Source of the DNA: Pseudomonadota bacterium | GTDB taxonomy: Bacteria > Pseudomonadota > Gammaproteobacteria > Steroidobacterales > Steroidobacteraceae | Length of the DNA: 64,000 nt | NCBI GenBank assembly: GCA_021805865.1 | Contig: JAJZDX010000013.1 | Coordinates: 1-64,000, forward strand | Direction: 5' to 3' | In this document: positions 24,887-37,952 of the stretch, piece after piece | How the letters are laid out: the number at the start of each line of letters is the position of its first letter | Numbering within the stretch: position 1 is the stretch's first letter | Position numbers and translations under genes: made by a program | Notes under the pieces: generated by a model | The model's database searches: none | Told to the model about the DNA's origin: nothing | Seen by the model: the letters and a program-made list of their open reading frames with translations, nothing else

Positions 24887-26137
24887 CTAATCCGGCAGCG
24901 CCGGCTCGGCGAGCGGTGGCGGGCGAGGTGCAAACAGCCAGCGGCGCAGCGCGAGTGCGAGCAGGATGCAGGCCGCGAGCCTCAGGCCGGCGTCCATCAC
25001 GAAGCTGCCGGCGAGGCCGCCCCGGTCATATCCCCAGCCGTCGAGGATGCCGTTATAGATGATCGGCAGGTTCATCGCGGCGATGAGCAGGGTGAAGAGC
25101 GTCGAGGCGAGCGGGTTGCCGGGGCCGATGATCTGGAAGGCGATGCCGAATGCAGCCGTGAAGGCGAGCGCCTGGAAGATGATCTCCCCCGTGAACACGA
25201 CCCCGAAGGTCCAGGGCGCCCGCGGCAGCAACAGCGTGCCGAGCGTGAATATCGCACCCACGATGCCGATGAGCAGATACAGCGGCCGCAGCTCGATCCT
25301 GCGCGCCAGGCGCGGTACCAGGAAGCTGCCGCCGAGGCCCGCCACGATCGAGCCGAGGCCGGCGAACAGGCTCACGGTCGAGGCGTTGGCGTGATAGTCC
25401 TTGCCGAGGCCGCCGAGCACGTTGGTGAGGGAAAACGACGCCGCCGGCAGGACGAACAGGGCGAGCCCGATGAGCACGTCGTTCCGGCGCAGCAGGTCGA
25501 GGATGGCTCGCCCGAAGCGTCCGAAACTCTCGCTGGCGAGCAGCTTGTCGGGCGGCGGCGCAGGGATGAACGGGAACAGCGCCGCCGGCAAGAGCATGGC
25601 GAGCAGCATGAATGTCGCGCCGACGGCCGGGGGAGCGTGCAGAATGAGCGGCCCGCCTGCCACGATGATGACGCCGCCCGATCCGACATTCGCGATGTTG
25701 AACCAGGTGCCGAGCTGACTGTCTTCCTCGGGACTGATGAGGCTGCCCATCCAGCCGCCGACCGAGCCCTGATAGAAGGCGGCGGACAGGTAGCCGATCA
25801 GCATGACGATCTCCACCGTGCCGACGTCGCTGTGGTGCAGCACGGTGAACGCCACGGCGAGCGCGGCAATCGCCCCGAAGAGGAGCGCATAGGTACGCCT
25901 GCGCAGGCGCACATCGAGCATGGGGGAGAAAATGAAGGCCCAGAAGCCCGGTGAGATGATGGCCGCGGTGATTGCAGCGATGTGCCCGCCGGGCACGCCC
26001 TCGGCGGCGAGCATCTGCGGCAGGGTGACCACCGCAAAGCCGTTCATCATGCCGAAGACCGCGTTGGTGAGGCCCATTACCCAGATCGGCGGATGCGGGC
26101 GCGCCACGGCGTGGGAGTCAGTCAATCGAGCCTCCAT
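24887..26137 (-). CDS. MFS transporter (AmpG/PAT-like)
   Basis: A 416-aa inner-membrane carrier with about twelve membrane helices in two halves separated by a loop near residue 200. The N-terminal half has GLTNAVFGMMNGFAVVTLPQ and the first cytoplasmic loop FSPMLDVRLRRRTY, typical of AmpG-like MFS proteins. Those import muropeptides or similar compounds, but the substrate here cannot be told. ATG 26137 is taken; a GTG three codons earlier is possible. Monocistronic by context. Confidence 0.85.
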   Translation of the reverse strand: MEARLTDSHAVARPHPPIWVMGLTNAVFGMMNGFAVVTLPQMLAAEGVPGGHIAAITAAIISPGFWAFIFSPMLDVRLRRRTYALLFGAIAALAVAFTVLHHSDVGTVEIVMLIGYLSAAFYQGSVGGWMGSLISPEEDSQLGTWFNIANVGSGGVIIVAGGPLILHAPPAVGATFMLLAMLLPAALFPFIPAPPPDKLLASESFGRFGRAILDLLRRNDVLIGLALFVLPAASFSLTNVLGGLGKDYHANASTVSLFAGLGSIVAGLGGSFLVPRLARRIELRPLYLLIGIVGAIFTLGTLLLPRAPWTFGVVFTGEIIFQALAFTAAFGIAFQIIGPGNPLASTLFTLLIAAMNLPIIYNGILDGWGYDRGGLAGSFVMDAGLRLAACILLALALRRWLFAPRPPPLAEPALPD

Positions 26138-26453
26138 CACCGGCACGGGCCGGCCGTGATACCTGGCGAGGGTCCGGAGCGCAGCCGGCCCTCAGCATCC
26201 GGCGCCGGCCCGGAGGCGGGTTTCGATGGCCGCGAGACAACCGGGCATCTTCGGCGCACGAAGCCCGTGAAGCCGGTGGACGTCGTTGAAGGTACATTCG
26301 ACCGTGCTCAAAGGCTGACCTCTAAAACTGCTCAAATTATAGCCGATCCCGGCCGCACAGTCGCAGCCCGCCTCGCATGAGCGTGTCGTTCCGGCGCGCG
26401 GGTGCTCTTCCCCTCCGTGAGGCGCTGCCTCCGTGAGGCGCTGTGCTCGCCGA
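26138..26453. other. Intergenic with a tandem duplication
   Basis: Contains an AT-richer stretch near 26320-26345 and the 16-bp unit CCTCCGTGAGGCGCTG repeated twice at 26411-26442, just downstream of katG. No gene. Confidence 0.5.
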
Positions 26454-30245
<3,792 letters not shown>

Positions 30246-30342
30246 GCGCTTCGCGCTTCGCGCGGCGCGCTCGCGCGCGGAACGCTCAGGCGCGCGAAAC
30301 AGCTCCTGCGCAAGCGCGGCGCTGTGGCACTCGCCTGCGCGC

Positions 30343-31248
30343 TCAATCCGGAACCGGCACCGGAACCTCCTGGCGGGCGGTCGTGGCGGTGCCGGCGGAA
30401 GCGACGATGATGAGCAGAATCGCGCTCCACTGAGTCGGTGCGAGCCTCTCGCCGAGAAACAGCAGTCCGGAGAGCGCGCCGACGGCGGGCTCGAGGCTCA
30501 TCAACACGCTGAACGTCCGGGTCGGCAGGCGCGCCAGCGCGATCATCTCCAGTGAATAGGGCAATGCGGTGGAAAGGGCGGCCACTGCCAGCCCCGGCAG
30601 CAGCACGGCCCGGGAGAATACCATCGCGGTCGCATCGAGCAGTCCGATCGGCACGATGAGCCCTGCGGCGATCAGGCTGCCGAGCGCGACGCCCTGGGGG
30701 CCCAGACGGTGGCCGACTTGCTGCCCGAACACGATATACAGCGCCCAACAGGCGGCGGCACCGAGCGCGAACAGGATTCCCGGCACGCTCACGTTCGGCT
30801 GGTGCAGCAGCGGCAGCAGCAGCGCGAGACCGGCGGCGGCGATTGCGATCCAGAGGAAGTCGATGGTCCGCCTGGAAGTGAACACCGCCACCGTAAGCGG
30901 CCCGGTGAACTCCACGGCCACCGCGACCCCGATGGGCAGCCGGTCGAGCGCCTGGTAGAAGAGAAAATTCATCATGCCGAGCGAGACGCCGTAGGCCACG
31001 AGAGGCGGCCAGGATTTGCGTCGGACCCGCAGGCGCCAGGGACGCAGCGCGAGACAGAGGAGGATGGCCCCGAACCCGACGCGAACCGCGACAACGCCGC
31101 CCGCTCCGGCGATGGGGAACAGTGTCTTGGCGATGGAGGCGCCGCTTTGCACCGATGCCATCGACACGAGCAGCCCCGCGATGGGCGCCATCGCGCGCAT
31201 CCGCGGCTTGAGCGCGCTCATCCGGGCGTCTTCAACGGATTCGTGCAT
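30343..31248 (-). CDS. DMT-superfamily exporter (RhtA-like)
   Basis: A 301-aa EamA-type transporter with ten membrane helices in two repeats. The text around GVAVAVEFTGPLTVA and LPYSLEMIALARLPTRTFSVLMSLEPAVGAL matches RhtA, the threonine/homoserine exporter. An N-terminal extension of about 17 residues precedes the first helix; ATG at residue 10 or 17 is possible. It is convergent with phrB; the GC-rich 97-bp gap could form hairpins. The substrate is inferred from family only. Confidence 0.85.
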   Translation of the reverse strand: MHESVEDARMSALKPRMRAMAPIAGLLVSMASVQSGASIAKTLFPIAGAGGVVAVRVGFGAILLCLALRPWRLRVRRKSWPPLVAYGVSLGMMNFLFYQALDRLPIGVAVAVEFTGPLTVAVFTSRRTIDFLWIAIAAAGLALLLPLLHQPNVSVPGILFALGAAACWALYIVFGQQVGHRLGPQGVALGSLIAAGLIVPIGLLDATAMVFSRAVLLPGLAVAALSTALPYSLEMIALARLPTRTFSVLMSLEPAVGALSGLLFLGERLAPTQWSAILLIIVASAGTATTARQEVPVPVPD

Positions 31249-31539
31249 CCGAGCGCTACCGCAACGTCGATGTCTCGCCGGTGCGAGTCTCTGAAGACGG
31301 GGAGCGCCGGAGCGACATCGCCCGGCGGAGCGTCCCGATGGGCTGTCCGGCCCGTGCGCACTGCCGCCCCTTCGTGCGCTCTTCAGGTCTGCTCATGATG
31401 GCTGACATTGCCGGCCGTTGTGGCCTCTTGAGGCGGTTGCGATGAATGCGCCCGCTGGCGAGCGCACGGGCAGTGAGAGGGGGCGGGCCGGTACGGGATC
31501 CGCACCCACCCCATCGAATGGGGGCGAAGGACATGAGGC
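31249..31539. other. Intergenic, upstream of the RhtA-like gene
   Basis: About 290 bp with no recognisable gene between two minus-strand genes. Confidence 0.3.
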
Positions 31540-32616
31540 CTATGAGACGCCGACCCGGTTGCGCCCGTCGCGTTTGGCCGCATAGAGCGCGACGTCCGCC
31601 CGCGCCATCAGCTCATCGATGGACTCGCCCGTGCGGCCAAGCGCCAGCCCGAGGGAGATCGTCACGGATCCGACGGCCTCGGTCGCCCGATCACCGTGGA
31701 TCCGCAGCTGCTCCACGGCGAGACGGATCTGGTCGGCCACGCTGTGTGCGCCCTGAAGGGGCGTCTGCGGCAGCAGGAGCGCGAACTCCTCCCCGCCGAT
31801 ACGGGCTGCGATATCGCGCCCCTTGATGTTGGCACGCAGGACTTCGGCGATGGCGCGCAGCACCTTGTCCCCGAGCAGGTGGCCGAAGGTGTCGTTGACC
31901 CATTTGAAATGATCCACATCGATGAGCACGACCGCGGCGCCATCCAGGCCCTGATCGGAATCGCGCAGGTCCTGCGCGGCGCGCATGAATCCCCGGCGGT
32001 TGCTCAGCCCGCACAGCGGATCGGTCAATGCCTCGGTGTGGGCCTCATTGAGCTGCTTGGTGAGTGACAACACATCGCGTGTGCTCGCCTCGAGCTTCTC
32101 CGTGAGGGTCTGAGTGGCCGCCTCCATGCGCAGCGCCTCGCTCAGCAGGCGGCCGATGACCTCCCGGACGGCCCCCGCGTTGACATCGTTCGTCAGGTCG
32201 GAGCGGCCTTGCTGCAGGGACTGCCGGAAGCGGCCGCTGTCCTCGCATGCGGTGGCGACTTCCTGCGCGGTGGTCTCGAGCAGCGTCTGCAGGCGCCGCT
32301 GCAGGATCTCGAGTACCGCGGCATCGCGCTCGGAGATGTGGCGGGCGTAGAGTCGGTACGCGTCCTCCTCGGAGAGCGGATCGTTCGCATCGAGTCGGGC
32401 GGTGAGGGCGGCGCTCAACGTGGGATTCAGGCCCGCCACGTGCTCGTACCACAGCGTGTAACTCACCGGATGGTAGGCGGCGTTCTGACGCACCATCCAA
32501 GGCAGCGCGAGTCTCAGCAGCTGGGCGCTCTGTTGCTTGCTCTCAAGATATCGCATGGTATTCGGGTCGGCTCGCACGCCCGTCATCCGACGGGGTGGCA
32601 TCTCAGTGGAAACCAT
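31540..32616 (-). CDS. Soluble diguanylate cyclase (GGDEF)
   Basis: A 358-aa cytoplasmic protein. Residues about 1-170 are mostly helical, with a coiled-coil before the catalytic part. The GGDEF domain starts near DPLCGLSNRRGF and carries IGGEEF. At the inhibitory-site position the sequence is KGRD instead of RxxD, so product inhibition is probably lost. ATG 32616 is used; longer readings need a TTG, and ATGs 5 and 10 codons downstream are possible. It is a second cyclase in the window, alongside that at 22218. Confidence 0.9.
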   Translation of the reverse strand: MVSTEMPPRRMTGVRADPNTMRYLESKQQSAQLLRLALPWMVRQNAAYHPVSYTLWYEHVAGLNPTLSAALTARLDANDPLSEEDAYRLYARHISERDAAVLEILQRRLQTLLETTAQEVATACEDSGRFRQSLQQGRSDLTNDVNAGAVREVIGRLLSEALRMEAATQTLTEKLEASTRDVLSLTKQLNEAHTEALTDPLCGLSNRRGFMRAAQDLRDSDQGLDGAAVVLIDVDHFKWVNDTFGHLLGDKVLRAIAEVLRANIKGRDIAARIGGEEFALLLPQTPLQGAHSVADQIRLAVEQLRIHGDRATEAVGSVTISLGLALGRTGESIDELMARADVALYAAKRDGRNRVGVS

Positions 32617-33005
32617 TGATTCGTCCGATCCCGGAGGCCATGGCGCGATATCCGGGAGCGTCGCGGATGCCCTCCAAAGGGTAGGTGATTGTAGGGAATG
32701 CGGCTCATTTTTCAAGTTTGATCAAGCAAGCCCGGAGGGCTGAATCGGCCGCGCGCTCGCCACCCTCATCGGGCGGCCGTCCATCCCCGATGCAGCCGGC
32801 ATCGGCGATCTCACCCCCCCCTTGCCGCCCGCCTGCGGGCCGTCCCGGAGCGGGGATTTCGAGGTGCAGGGCAGCGCGACTCAGGCCCCGGGGGAGCGCG
32901 GGGCCGTGCGTGGCGCAAACGCCCCTCCGCGCGCGTGCCGCGCAAGCCCGGCTCCATTGCTCGATCCTCCCGGCACCATCGTGGACTCGGGGCCCGCGCG
33001 CAAGG
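32617..33005. other. Intergenic between two minus-strand signalling genes
   Basis: About 390 bp, no gene. An AT-rich segment near 32690-32730 is the likely promoter area of the cyclase gene. Confidence 0.3.
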
Positions 33006-34613
33006 TCACGGGATCGGATGCGCGCGCGCCTCGAGGAAAAACGGGCTCTCCGGCAGGAGCCGCGGATCATCGGCGCCCATCAGCGATTGCAGCAGTTTCA
33101 ACAGCTCCTCTGCCTGCAACGGCTTGCTGGCGATGCGAAGGTCGGGGTCCCGTGGAAGCTCGCGGACGGCGGTGGAGGTGTCTCCGGTGACGAGCACGGC
33201 TTTCAGCGGCGCCCGCAGGGCTTCCCGGAGCGTTGCAATGACCTGGGTGCCGGTCTCCCCGTCACGCAGGTGATAGTCGCTCACGAGCAGATCCACGCCG
33301 GCGCGCGAGGCCTCGAGCGCTTCGGCCAGCGAGGAGACGGCCGTCACCTGGTAGCCCGCGACTTTCAGCAGCATTCGGGTTGCATCCCGTACGGCCCGAT
33401 CGTCCTCCACCAGGAGTATTTTCAGCGTCTCGTGTCTGCCTGCGCTGGCGCGCAGCCCGGCGCAGCCGCCCGATTCGCCGTCCGGCGCGGCAAGCTGTCC
33501 GCATGCCGGGGGCAGGAGCACGGAGAAGCAGGAGCCGACTCCCGGCTGTGAGCGAACCTCGAGTTTGAGCTCGAGGAGCTCCACGATTCGCTTGACGATC
33601 GAGAGCCCGAGCCCGTAGCCCTCGCGAGAGGTGTTGGTCGCGATCCCCGCTTGGAAGAACTCGTCGTAGATGCAGGTCAGCTGGTCGGCGGGAATACCGA
33701 CGCCGGTGTCGCTCACATCGATGCGCACCTTCGAGTCACGGGCGGCGAGGCAGCTCAACGCCACGCGTCCGCGCCGGGTGTACTGGATGGCATTGGCGAG
33801 GAGGTTGCGCAGGACCTGTCCGATGAGCGAAGGGTCGCTGTGCACGCGCATCGGGGAGGGCTCGACATCGAGCTGCAGGCCCTTGCCCGCAGCGATCTCG
33901 GTGAATTCGCGCCGCAGCTCCTCGAAGAGGGCGGCGACCTCGAAATCCTCGGGTTCCGGCTTGATCGCGCCGGACTCGAGCTTGCTGATGTCCAGGAGCG
34001 CATTGAGCAGCCGCGACATCGCCTCGATCGCCTGCTCCTGCTGATAGAGTGCCTGGGCCGGGTCTTCATCGCGCACCGTGCGCCGCAGCGCCCCGTTGAG
34101 CAGCGCGAGCGTCTGAAGGGGCTGGCGCAAATCGTGGCTCGCCGTGGCGAGAAAGCGGCTTTTGGCGTGATTGGCGCGATCGGCGGCCTCCCGCGCCTGC
34201 TCGGCCGAGGTGCGCTCCGTGACGAGCTCCGTCTCGATGCGTTTCCTGTGGGACGCATCCCGGATGGCCGCGGCGAGGAGCGTCCTGCCATCGTCCTCGA
34301 TGGGGCTCAAGCTGATCTCGATGGGAAATTCCGTGCCGTCGTGCCGCAGTCCATAGAGATCGAGGCCAAGACCCATCGGGCGCACAGGCGTGTCGGCCAT
34401 GTATTCCCTGCGCAGCTGGCTGTAGCGCCGGCGAAAGCGCTCGGGCATCAGGCGCTCGATGTCGAGGCCGGTGAGCTCCTCGGGCAAGTAACCGAACAGG
34501 GCGGTGACCCGACGGCTGGCAAAGCGAATGATCCCGCCGTCATCGACGACGATCATTGCGTCGGGTGCGCCCTCAAGGACGGTCACGGCCAGCCGGGCGG
34601 GTGTTAAGACCAT
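33006..34613 (-). CDS. Hybrid PAS-histidine kinase with receiver domain
   Basis: A 535-aa soluble protein: a PAS domain (about 8-125, with IVVDDGGIIRFAS), HisKA with phospho-accepting His in ATASHDLRQPLQ (about 160-225), HATPase (about 265-385, DTGVGIP and GYGLGLSIVKR), and a C-terminal receiver (about 400-525) with Asp in LLVSDYHLRDGE. There is no membrane segment, so it senses a cytoplasmic signal. The HisKA motif SHDLRQPLQTL is that of NahK/RpfC-like hybrid kinases. No response regulator lies beside it; the diguanylate cyclase downstream may share regulation. Confidence 0.93.
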   Translation of the reverse strand: MVLTPARLAVTVLEGAPDAMIVVDDGGIIRFASRRVTALFGYLPEELTGLDIERLMPERFRRRYSQLRREYMADTPVRPMGLGLDLYGLRHDGTEFPIEISLSPIEDDGRTLLAAAIRDASHRKRIETELVTERTSAEQAREAADRANHAKSRFLATASHDLRQPLQTLALLNGALRRTVRDEDPAQALYQQEQAIEAMSRLLNALLDISKLESGAIKPEPEDFEVAALFEELRREFTEIAAGKGLQLDVEPSPMRVHSDPSLIGQVLRNLLANAIQYTRRGRVALSCLAARDSKVRIDVSDTGVGIPADQLTCIYDEFFQAGIATNTSREGYGLGLSIVKRIVELLELKLEVRSQPGVGSCFSVLLPPACGQLAAPDGESGGCAGLRASAGRHETLKILLVEDDRAVRDATRMLLKVAGYQVTAVSSLAEALEASRAGVDLLVSDYHLRDGETGTQVIATLREALRAPLKAVLVTGDTSTAVRELPRDPDLRIASKPLQAEELLKLLQSLMGADDPRLLPESPFFLEARAHPIP

Positions 34614-35137
34614 CAGGTGGGTTGTCCCGTCACGTATGCCGTGCGTGAGACTTCTCCAGCGTCCCCGAAAATCGGTCCGCAGACTTCGTTGGGCGGATAA
34701 CCGGCATCATACGCCTCTCCCTTCCCGGGAACATAACGACGGCGCGGCGTGGGCGGGATGGTGGAATCCACCAGGGTGCCGGAAACGGGCCTGAGCGGCC
34801 GGGCACGCGCTAGAGGGACGCTCATGGGCAAGGCTGGGCATGCATCCAGTCTTCTCTTGCGCTGCTGGCGCGATCAGACGGCGCGATCAAACGGAATGCG
34901 ACGCCATTCGAAGGCCGCCCGGAGCGTGCGCTCGGCAAGGGGATGCGGATCTCGAGCGCCCACGGCCTCGCGAGCTTCTGCGCATGCGCCTTGGCCGCGC
35001 CTGCGGGCTCCTCGCGCCCACGCCAGGGGAGGGTCGAAGCCCGCCCTGCGCCGATGAAGGGCTCGCGGGCCATCGCCCCGGGCGGGTGCGCGGATTACGT
35101 ATGTCCAGCCTGTCCTGCCGTTGCTACAACGATCAAA
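34614..35137. other. Long gap upstream of the nickel permease
   Basis: No gene or relic could be recognised. I looked for a cobalamin box and NikR-type half-sites and saw neither. Confidence 0.35.
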
Positions 35138-35365
35138 ATGCGCTCGCAGCGGTTTACCGTCGAAGGGACTCGAAACTGCACTTCAGCGACCCTCGCGCCA
35201 GTGGCGGCATCATCGCTCATCGTCACGGGTCGGCCCATCCACATCGCCGCCAATACCTCCGGCGGGAACGATGACGCGAACACGAGCGCACCCGAGGTCT
35301 CTGCCACACGACCCGAGGGAGTGCGGCGCACCCCTGCCGACCTCGATCGGCAGGAGGAGGCATGA
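35138..35365 (+). CDS. Possible 75-aa protein coupled to the nickel permease gene
   Basis: A 75-codon frame from ATG 35138 whose stop overlaps the permease ATG as ATGA. Codon third positions are GC-rich as in real genes. The product is polar and matches no family I know. It could equally be the chance-open leader of the permease gene. Confidence 0.25.
   Translation: MRSQRFTVEGTRNCTSATLAPVAASSLIVTGRPIHIAANTSGGNDDANTSAPEVSATRPEGVRRTPADLDRQEEA
35333..35357 (+). promoter_or_regulatory. Hairpin overlapping the permease Shine-Dalgarno
   Basis: CCTGCCGA (35333-35340) pairs perfectly with TCGGCAGG (35347-35354) around a 6-nt loop. The 3' arm shares its last bases with AGGAGG, the SD of the gene starting at 35362. 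Folding would compete with ribosome binding, so translation could be controlled by temperature, ligand or upstream translation. Confidence 0.5.
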
Positions 35366-36399
35366 GCCTGAGCGAGGTGCAGCCGGGCGGATCGTTCACC
35401 GCCGCGGAGCGCCGTACGCTGGCAGGATACGGTTCGGCGATCGCTCTCCTGCACATCCTCGGCTGGGGACTTTGCCTGGCATGCACAAGGACGCATCCGG
35501 CGCTCCTCGGGCTCGGATTGTCGGCCTACCTGTTCGGTATGCGGCATGCGTTCGATGCAGATCACATCGCCGCAGTCGATGACACGGTGCGCTTCCTGCT
35601 GCAGAAGGGACGCCGGCCGCTGGGGGTCGGCTTCTTCTTCTCCCTCGGGCACTCGACGGTGGTGTTCCTGCTGGCCGTGCTGACGGCCTTCGTTGCGGCA
35701 TTGGTGAGGCGCCGCCTGCCGGGCCTGGAGGGCGTCGGCAATGTGGTGGGCACGGTGATCTCGGGCCTGTTCCTCTGGACCATCGGGCTGCTCAACCTCG
35801 CCGTGCTGCTCGACATGCTGCACCTCTGGCGGCGGCGGCACATCCCGCACGGCCACGCGCATGTCGATGAGTTCATGGCCCGGCGCGGCCTGCTCAACCG
35901 CCTGTTCGGGCAGCGACTCACCAAGCTGATCCAACACAGCTGGCAGATGTACCCGATCGGCTTTCTTTTTGGCCTGGGCTTCGATACCGCCTCTGAAATC
36001 GCGCTGCTCGCGCTGACCGCTGGCGCGGCGGTGAGCCCGATTCCGGCAGGCGCGGTGCTGGCGCTGCCCATCCTGTTTACCGCCGGCATGTCGCTCATGG
36101 ACACGGCCGACGGCGTCTTGATGACTCGTGCCTACGGCTGGGCTTTCTTCAACCCCGTGCGCCGGATCTTCTACAACCTGACGACCACATCGCTCTCTGT
36201 GGCGGTGGCACTGGTGATCGGCTCGATCGAGATCATGCAGGTGCTCATCGGAGAGTTCCGCTGGCACGGGGTCGTGGCTCGCGCCATTGCCGGGCTGTCG
36301 TTCGACGGTCTGGGCTACCTCATCGTCGCGATGTTCGTGCTGGCGTGGGCGATCTCCTACTCGGTGTGGCGGCTGAAGCGCCTCGGGCAATCCGCGTGA
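35362..36399 (+). CDS. HoxN/NixA-family nickel/cobalt permease
   Basis: A 345-aa inner-membrane permease with about eight helices. The hallmark RHAFDADHIAAVDDTVR (helix II, HX4DH) and LGFDTASEIALL (family motif GFDTATE) are both present, as is FSLGHSTVV. Members import Ni2+ or Co2+ with high affinity for enzymes such as urease or hydrogenase. None of those is in the window. The SD is good but lies in a hairpin. Confidence 0.93.
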   Translation: MSLSEVQPGGSFTAAERRTLAGYGSAIALLHILGWGLCLACTRTHPALLGLGLSAYLFGMRHAFDADHIAAVDDTVRFLLQKGRRPLGVGFFFSLGHSTVVFLLAVLTAFVAALVRRRLPGLEGVGNVVGTVISGLFLWTIGLLNLAVLLDMLHLWRRRHIPHGHAHVDEFMARRGLLNRLFGQRLTKLIQHSWQMYPIGFLFGLGFDTASEIALLALTAGAAVSPIPAGAVLALPILFTAGMSLMDTADGVLMTRAYGWAFFNPVRRIFYNLTTTSLSVAVALVIGSIEIMQVLIGEFRWHGVVARAIAGLSFDGLGYLIVAMFVLAWAISYSVWRLKRLGQSA

Positions 36400-36428
36400 G
36401 GCCGGGGCGATTGCCCCCCGAGCGCGGG

Positions 36429-36672
36429 TGATCCAGGGTGCGGCAGGACGATACGGTCACCCTCCCGGTCCGCAGCGCCGCGACCAACGAGAGGCCCCAC
36501 TCCCTCGAGGTCCATGCGGTATGCGGCACGGGCGGGGGAGCGATCGCGACGATCCTGCCTCCGGGCGGGATGCGGCGCGAGCTCTTCAAATGCCGATAAG
36601 CGGGTGCGCTCATCTACCACTGCGCCGGGCTGGGCCTGGACGAGCACATCAGCCGCGGGATGTTCGGGATGA
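36429..36672 (+). pseudogene. nirK: Copper nitrite reductase (nirK) relic
   Basis: The translated pieces DDTVTLPVRSAATNE, HSLEVHAVCGTGGGA and ATILPPGG, then an in-frame TAA, then ALIYHCAGLGLDEHISRGMFG, follow the order of NirK domain 1. They include the type 1/type 2 copper ligands His and the Cys of YHC. The remainder of the enzyme is absent. At GMFGM the sequence passes without a gap into Dps-like text. It cannot make a functional reductase. Confidence 0.7.
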
Positions 36673-36880
36673 CCCTGGCCGACACGTGCGTTCCGTATCT
36701 GAAGACCCGCAACTTTCACTGGAACGTCGAGTGCCAGAGATTCCATGGCCTGCAGAAAATGCGTGGCTGCGAGCGGCGCAGGCCGCTGGCGATGAGGCGA
36801 CCGCAGGCCTGCCGTCCACTCGGCTCGCCTCTCACGAGAAGCCGTTGTGGATGATGCCGAGCATGCTCGTGAGCCGGGCA
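36673..36880 (+). pseudogene. dps: Dps-family ferritin relic
   Basis: LADTCVPYLKTRNFHWNVE and FHGLQKM are the N-terminal ferroxidase helix of Dps, with the iron-binding His of NFHWN. After a deletion and frameshift, AAQAAGDEATAGLPSTRL and SHEKPLWMMPSML give the C-terminal helix. The middle of the protein is missing. It starts directly after the nirK relic, so both ends arose from a deletion that joined two former genes. Confidence 0.7.
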
Positions 36881-37225
36881 GTCAGGTCCCGGCCGGCAGC
36901 AGATCAGACCGCTCCGATTCCACCCCGGCAGGGAGGCGCCCGTCACGCGAGCGGATCAGGAGCCTCCCTCGAGACCTTGCCCTGCGGGAGCGGTGATCGC
37001 ACGATTGGAGGGCTCGGTGTGTCCGCTTTCCCCGGCGGTCCTTGATGAGGCAATGATCTCGAGTGATGCAACGGTGAAGTATCGCGGTGACGGGCATGCG
37101 CAGGTGCCGTTGCGGTAAGTACAGCTTGTCCCGCTGCGAGGCGGTCGATAGCGTGTCATTGGGCGCTCTTTACGTGGACCGATGGTCGGGGGCGCCGCAC
37201 ATCCATAGACGAGGAGAATGCCGCT
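36881..37225. other. Non-coding gap
   Basis: Nothing recognised between the dps relic and the secreted protein gene. Confidence 0.3.
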
Positions 37226-37786
37226 GTGCGCCTCAAAAGCCTCTCTTGGGTGATGGTGGCCGCCGCCTTGCTGCTCGGCACGCCTTCGGCGCCGGCGGCG
37301 GGGCAGAGTGGTGTCGAGGCGGTCTGGGCGTCCCGAGCCGTCAGCTTCGTCTATCAGGGTTTCACCACCCACTATTCCTGCGATGGCCTGCGGGACAAGA
37401 TCGAGGAGATGCTCTCGAAGCTCGGTGCGCGGGACCTCAGTGTCCTCCCGTACGGGTGCACCAGGCCGTTTGGCGTCGAGCCCTTCCCCGGGGTACGAGT
37501 GACCATGCGGGTGCTCGTGCCGGCCTCCTCGCGGGACGGCAGGAAGGCCGGTGGGCCCGTGGTGACCGCGCACTGGCGGAATGTCGTGCTCATGCCGGAC
37601 AACGCCGGGGTGCAGGAGGAGGGGAACTGCGAGCTGATCGAGCAGTTCAAGGAGACGTTCCTGCCGCTGTTCAGCACCCGGCACATCCGCTACCAGTCGA
37701 ACTGCATTCCTCATCAACTTACGCTGGGCACCCACCTGAGCGCCGAGGTGTTGATGGCCGACACCGCTGCGGCTCGAGGCCGTTGA
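37226..37786 (+). CDS. Secreted hypothetical protein
   Basis: A 186-aa protein with an N-terminal signal peptide (SWVMVAAALLLGTPSAPAAG), predicted to be periplasmic. Mature features are an ordered region with VSFVYQGFTTHYSCDGLRDKIEEML and four Cys residues, suggesting disulfides. GTG 37226 lies at good distance from GAGGAGA; the nearby ATG 37219 is in another frame and ends quickly. I do not recognise a named domain. Confidence 0.75.
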   Translation: MRLKSLSWVMVAAALLLGTPSAPAAGQSGVEAVWASRAVSFVYQGFTTHYSCDGLRDKIEEMLSKLGARDLSVLPYGCTRPFGVEPFPGVRVTMRVLVPASSRDGRKAGGPVVTAHWRNVVLMPDNAGVQEEGNCELIEQFKETFLPLFSTRHIRYQSNCIPHQLTLGTHLSAEVLMADTAAARGR

Positions 37787-37952
37787 GCGGTCCTTGGGCG
37801 GCGGCCTCGATGGCGGGTGTATCGGCTGCGTGGTCCGGGACCCGGGTAGCCGGCGGGAGCCGGTGTGGGCCATCACGCGAGCCGGTGAATCCCGCCCCGG
37901 GCGCTGTGCGCGTCAGGGTCCGGCTGCCAGAGAACTTGCCTATGGAGCCAGA

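Noticed and set aside
34614-35361. Cobalamin or NiCo riboswitch before the nickel permease
   Set aside because: The B12 box and the conserved GNNGGGA/junction elements could not be found; only a short hairpin at the SD is supported.
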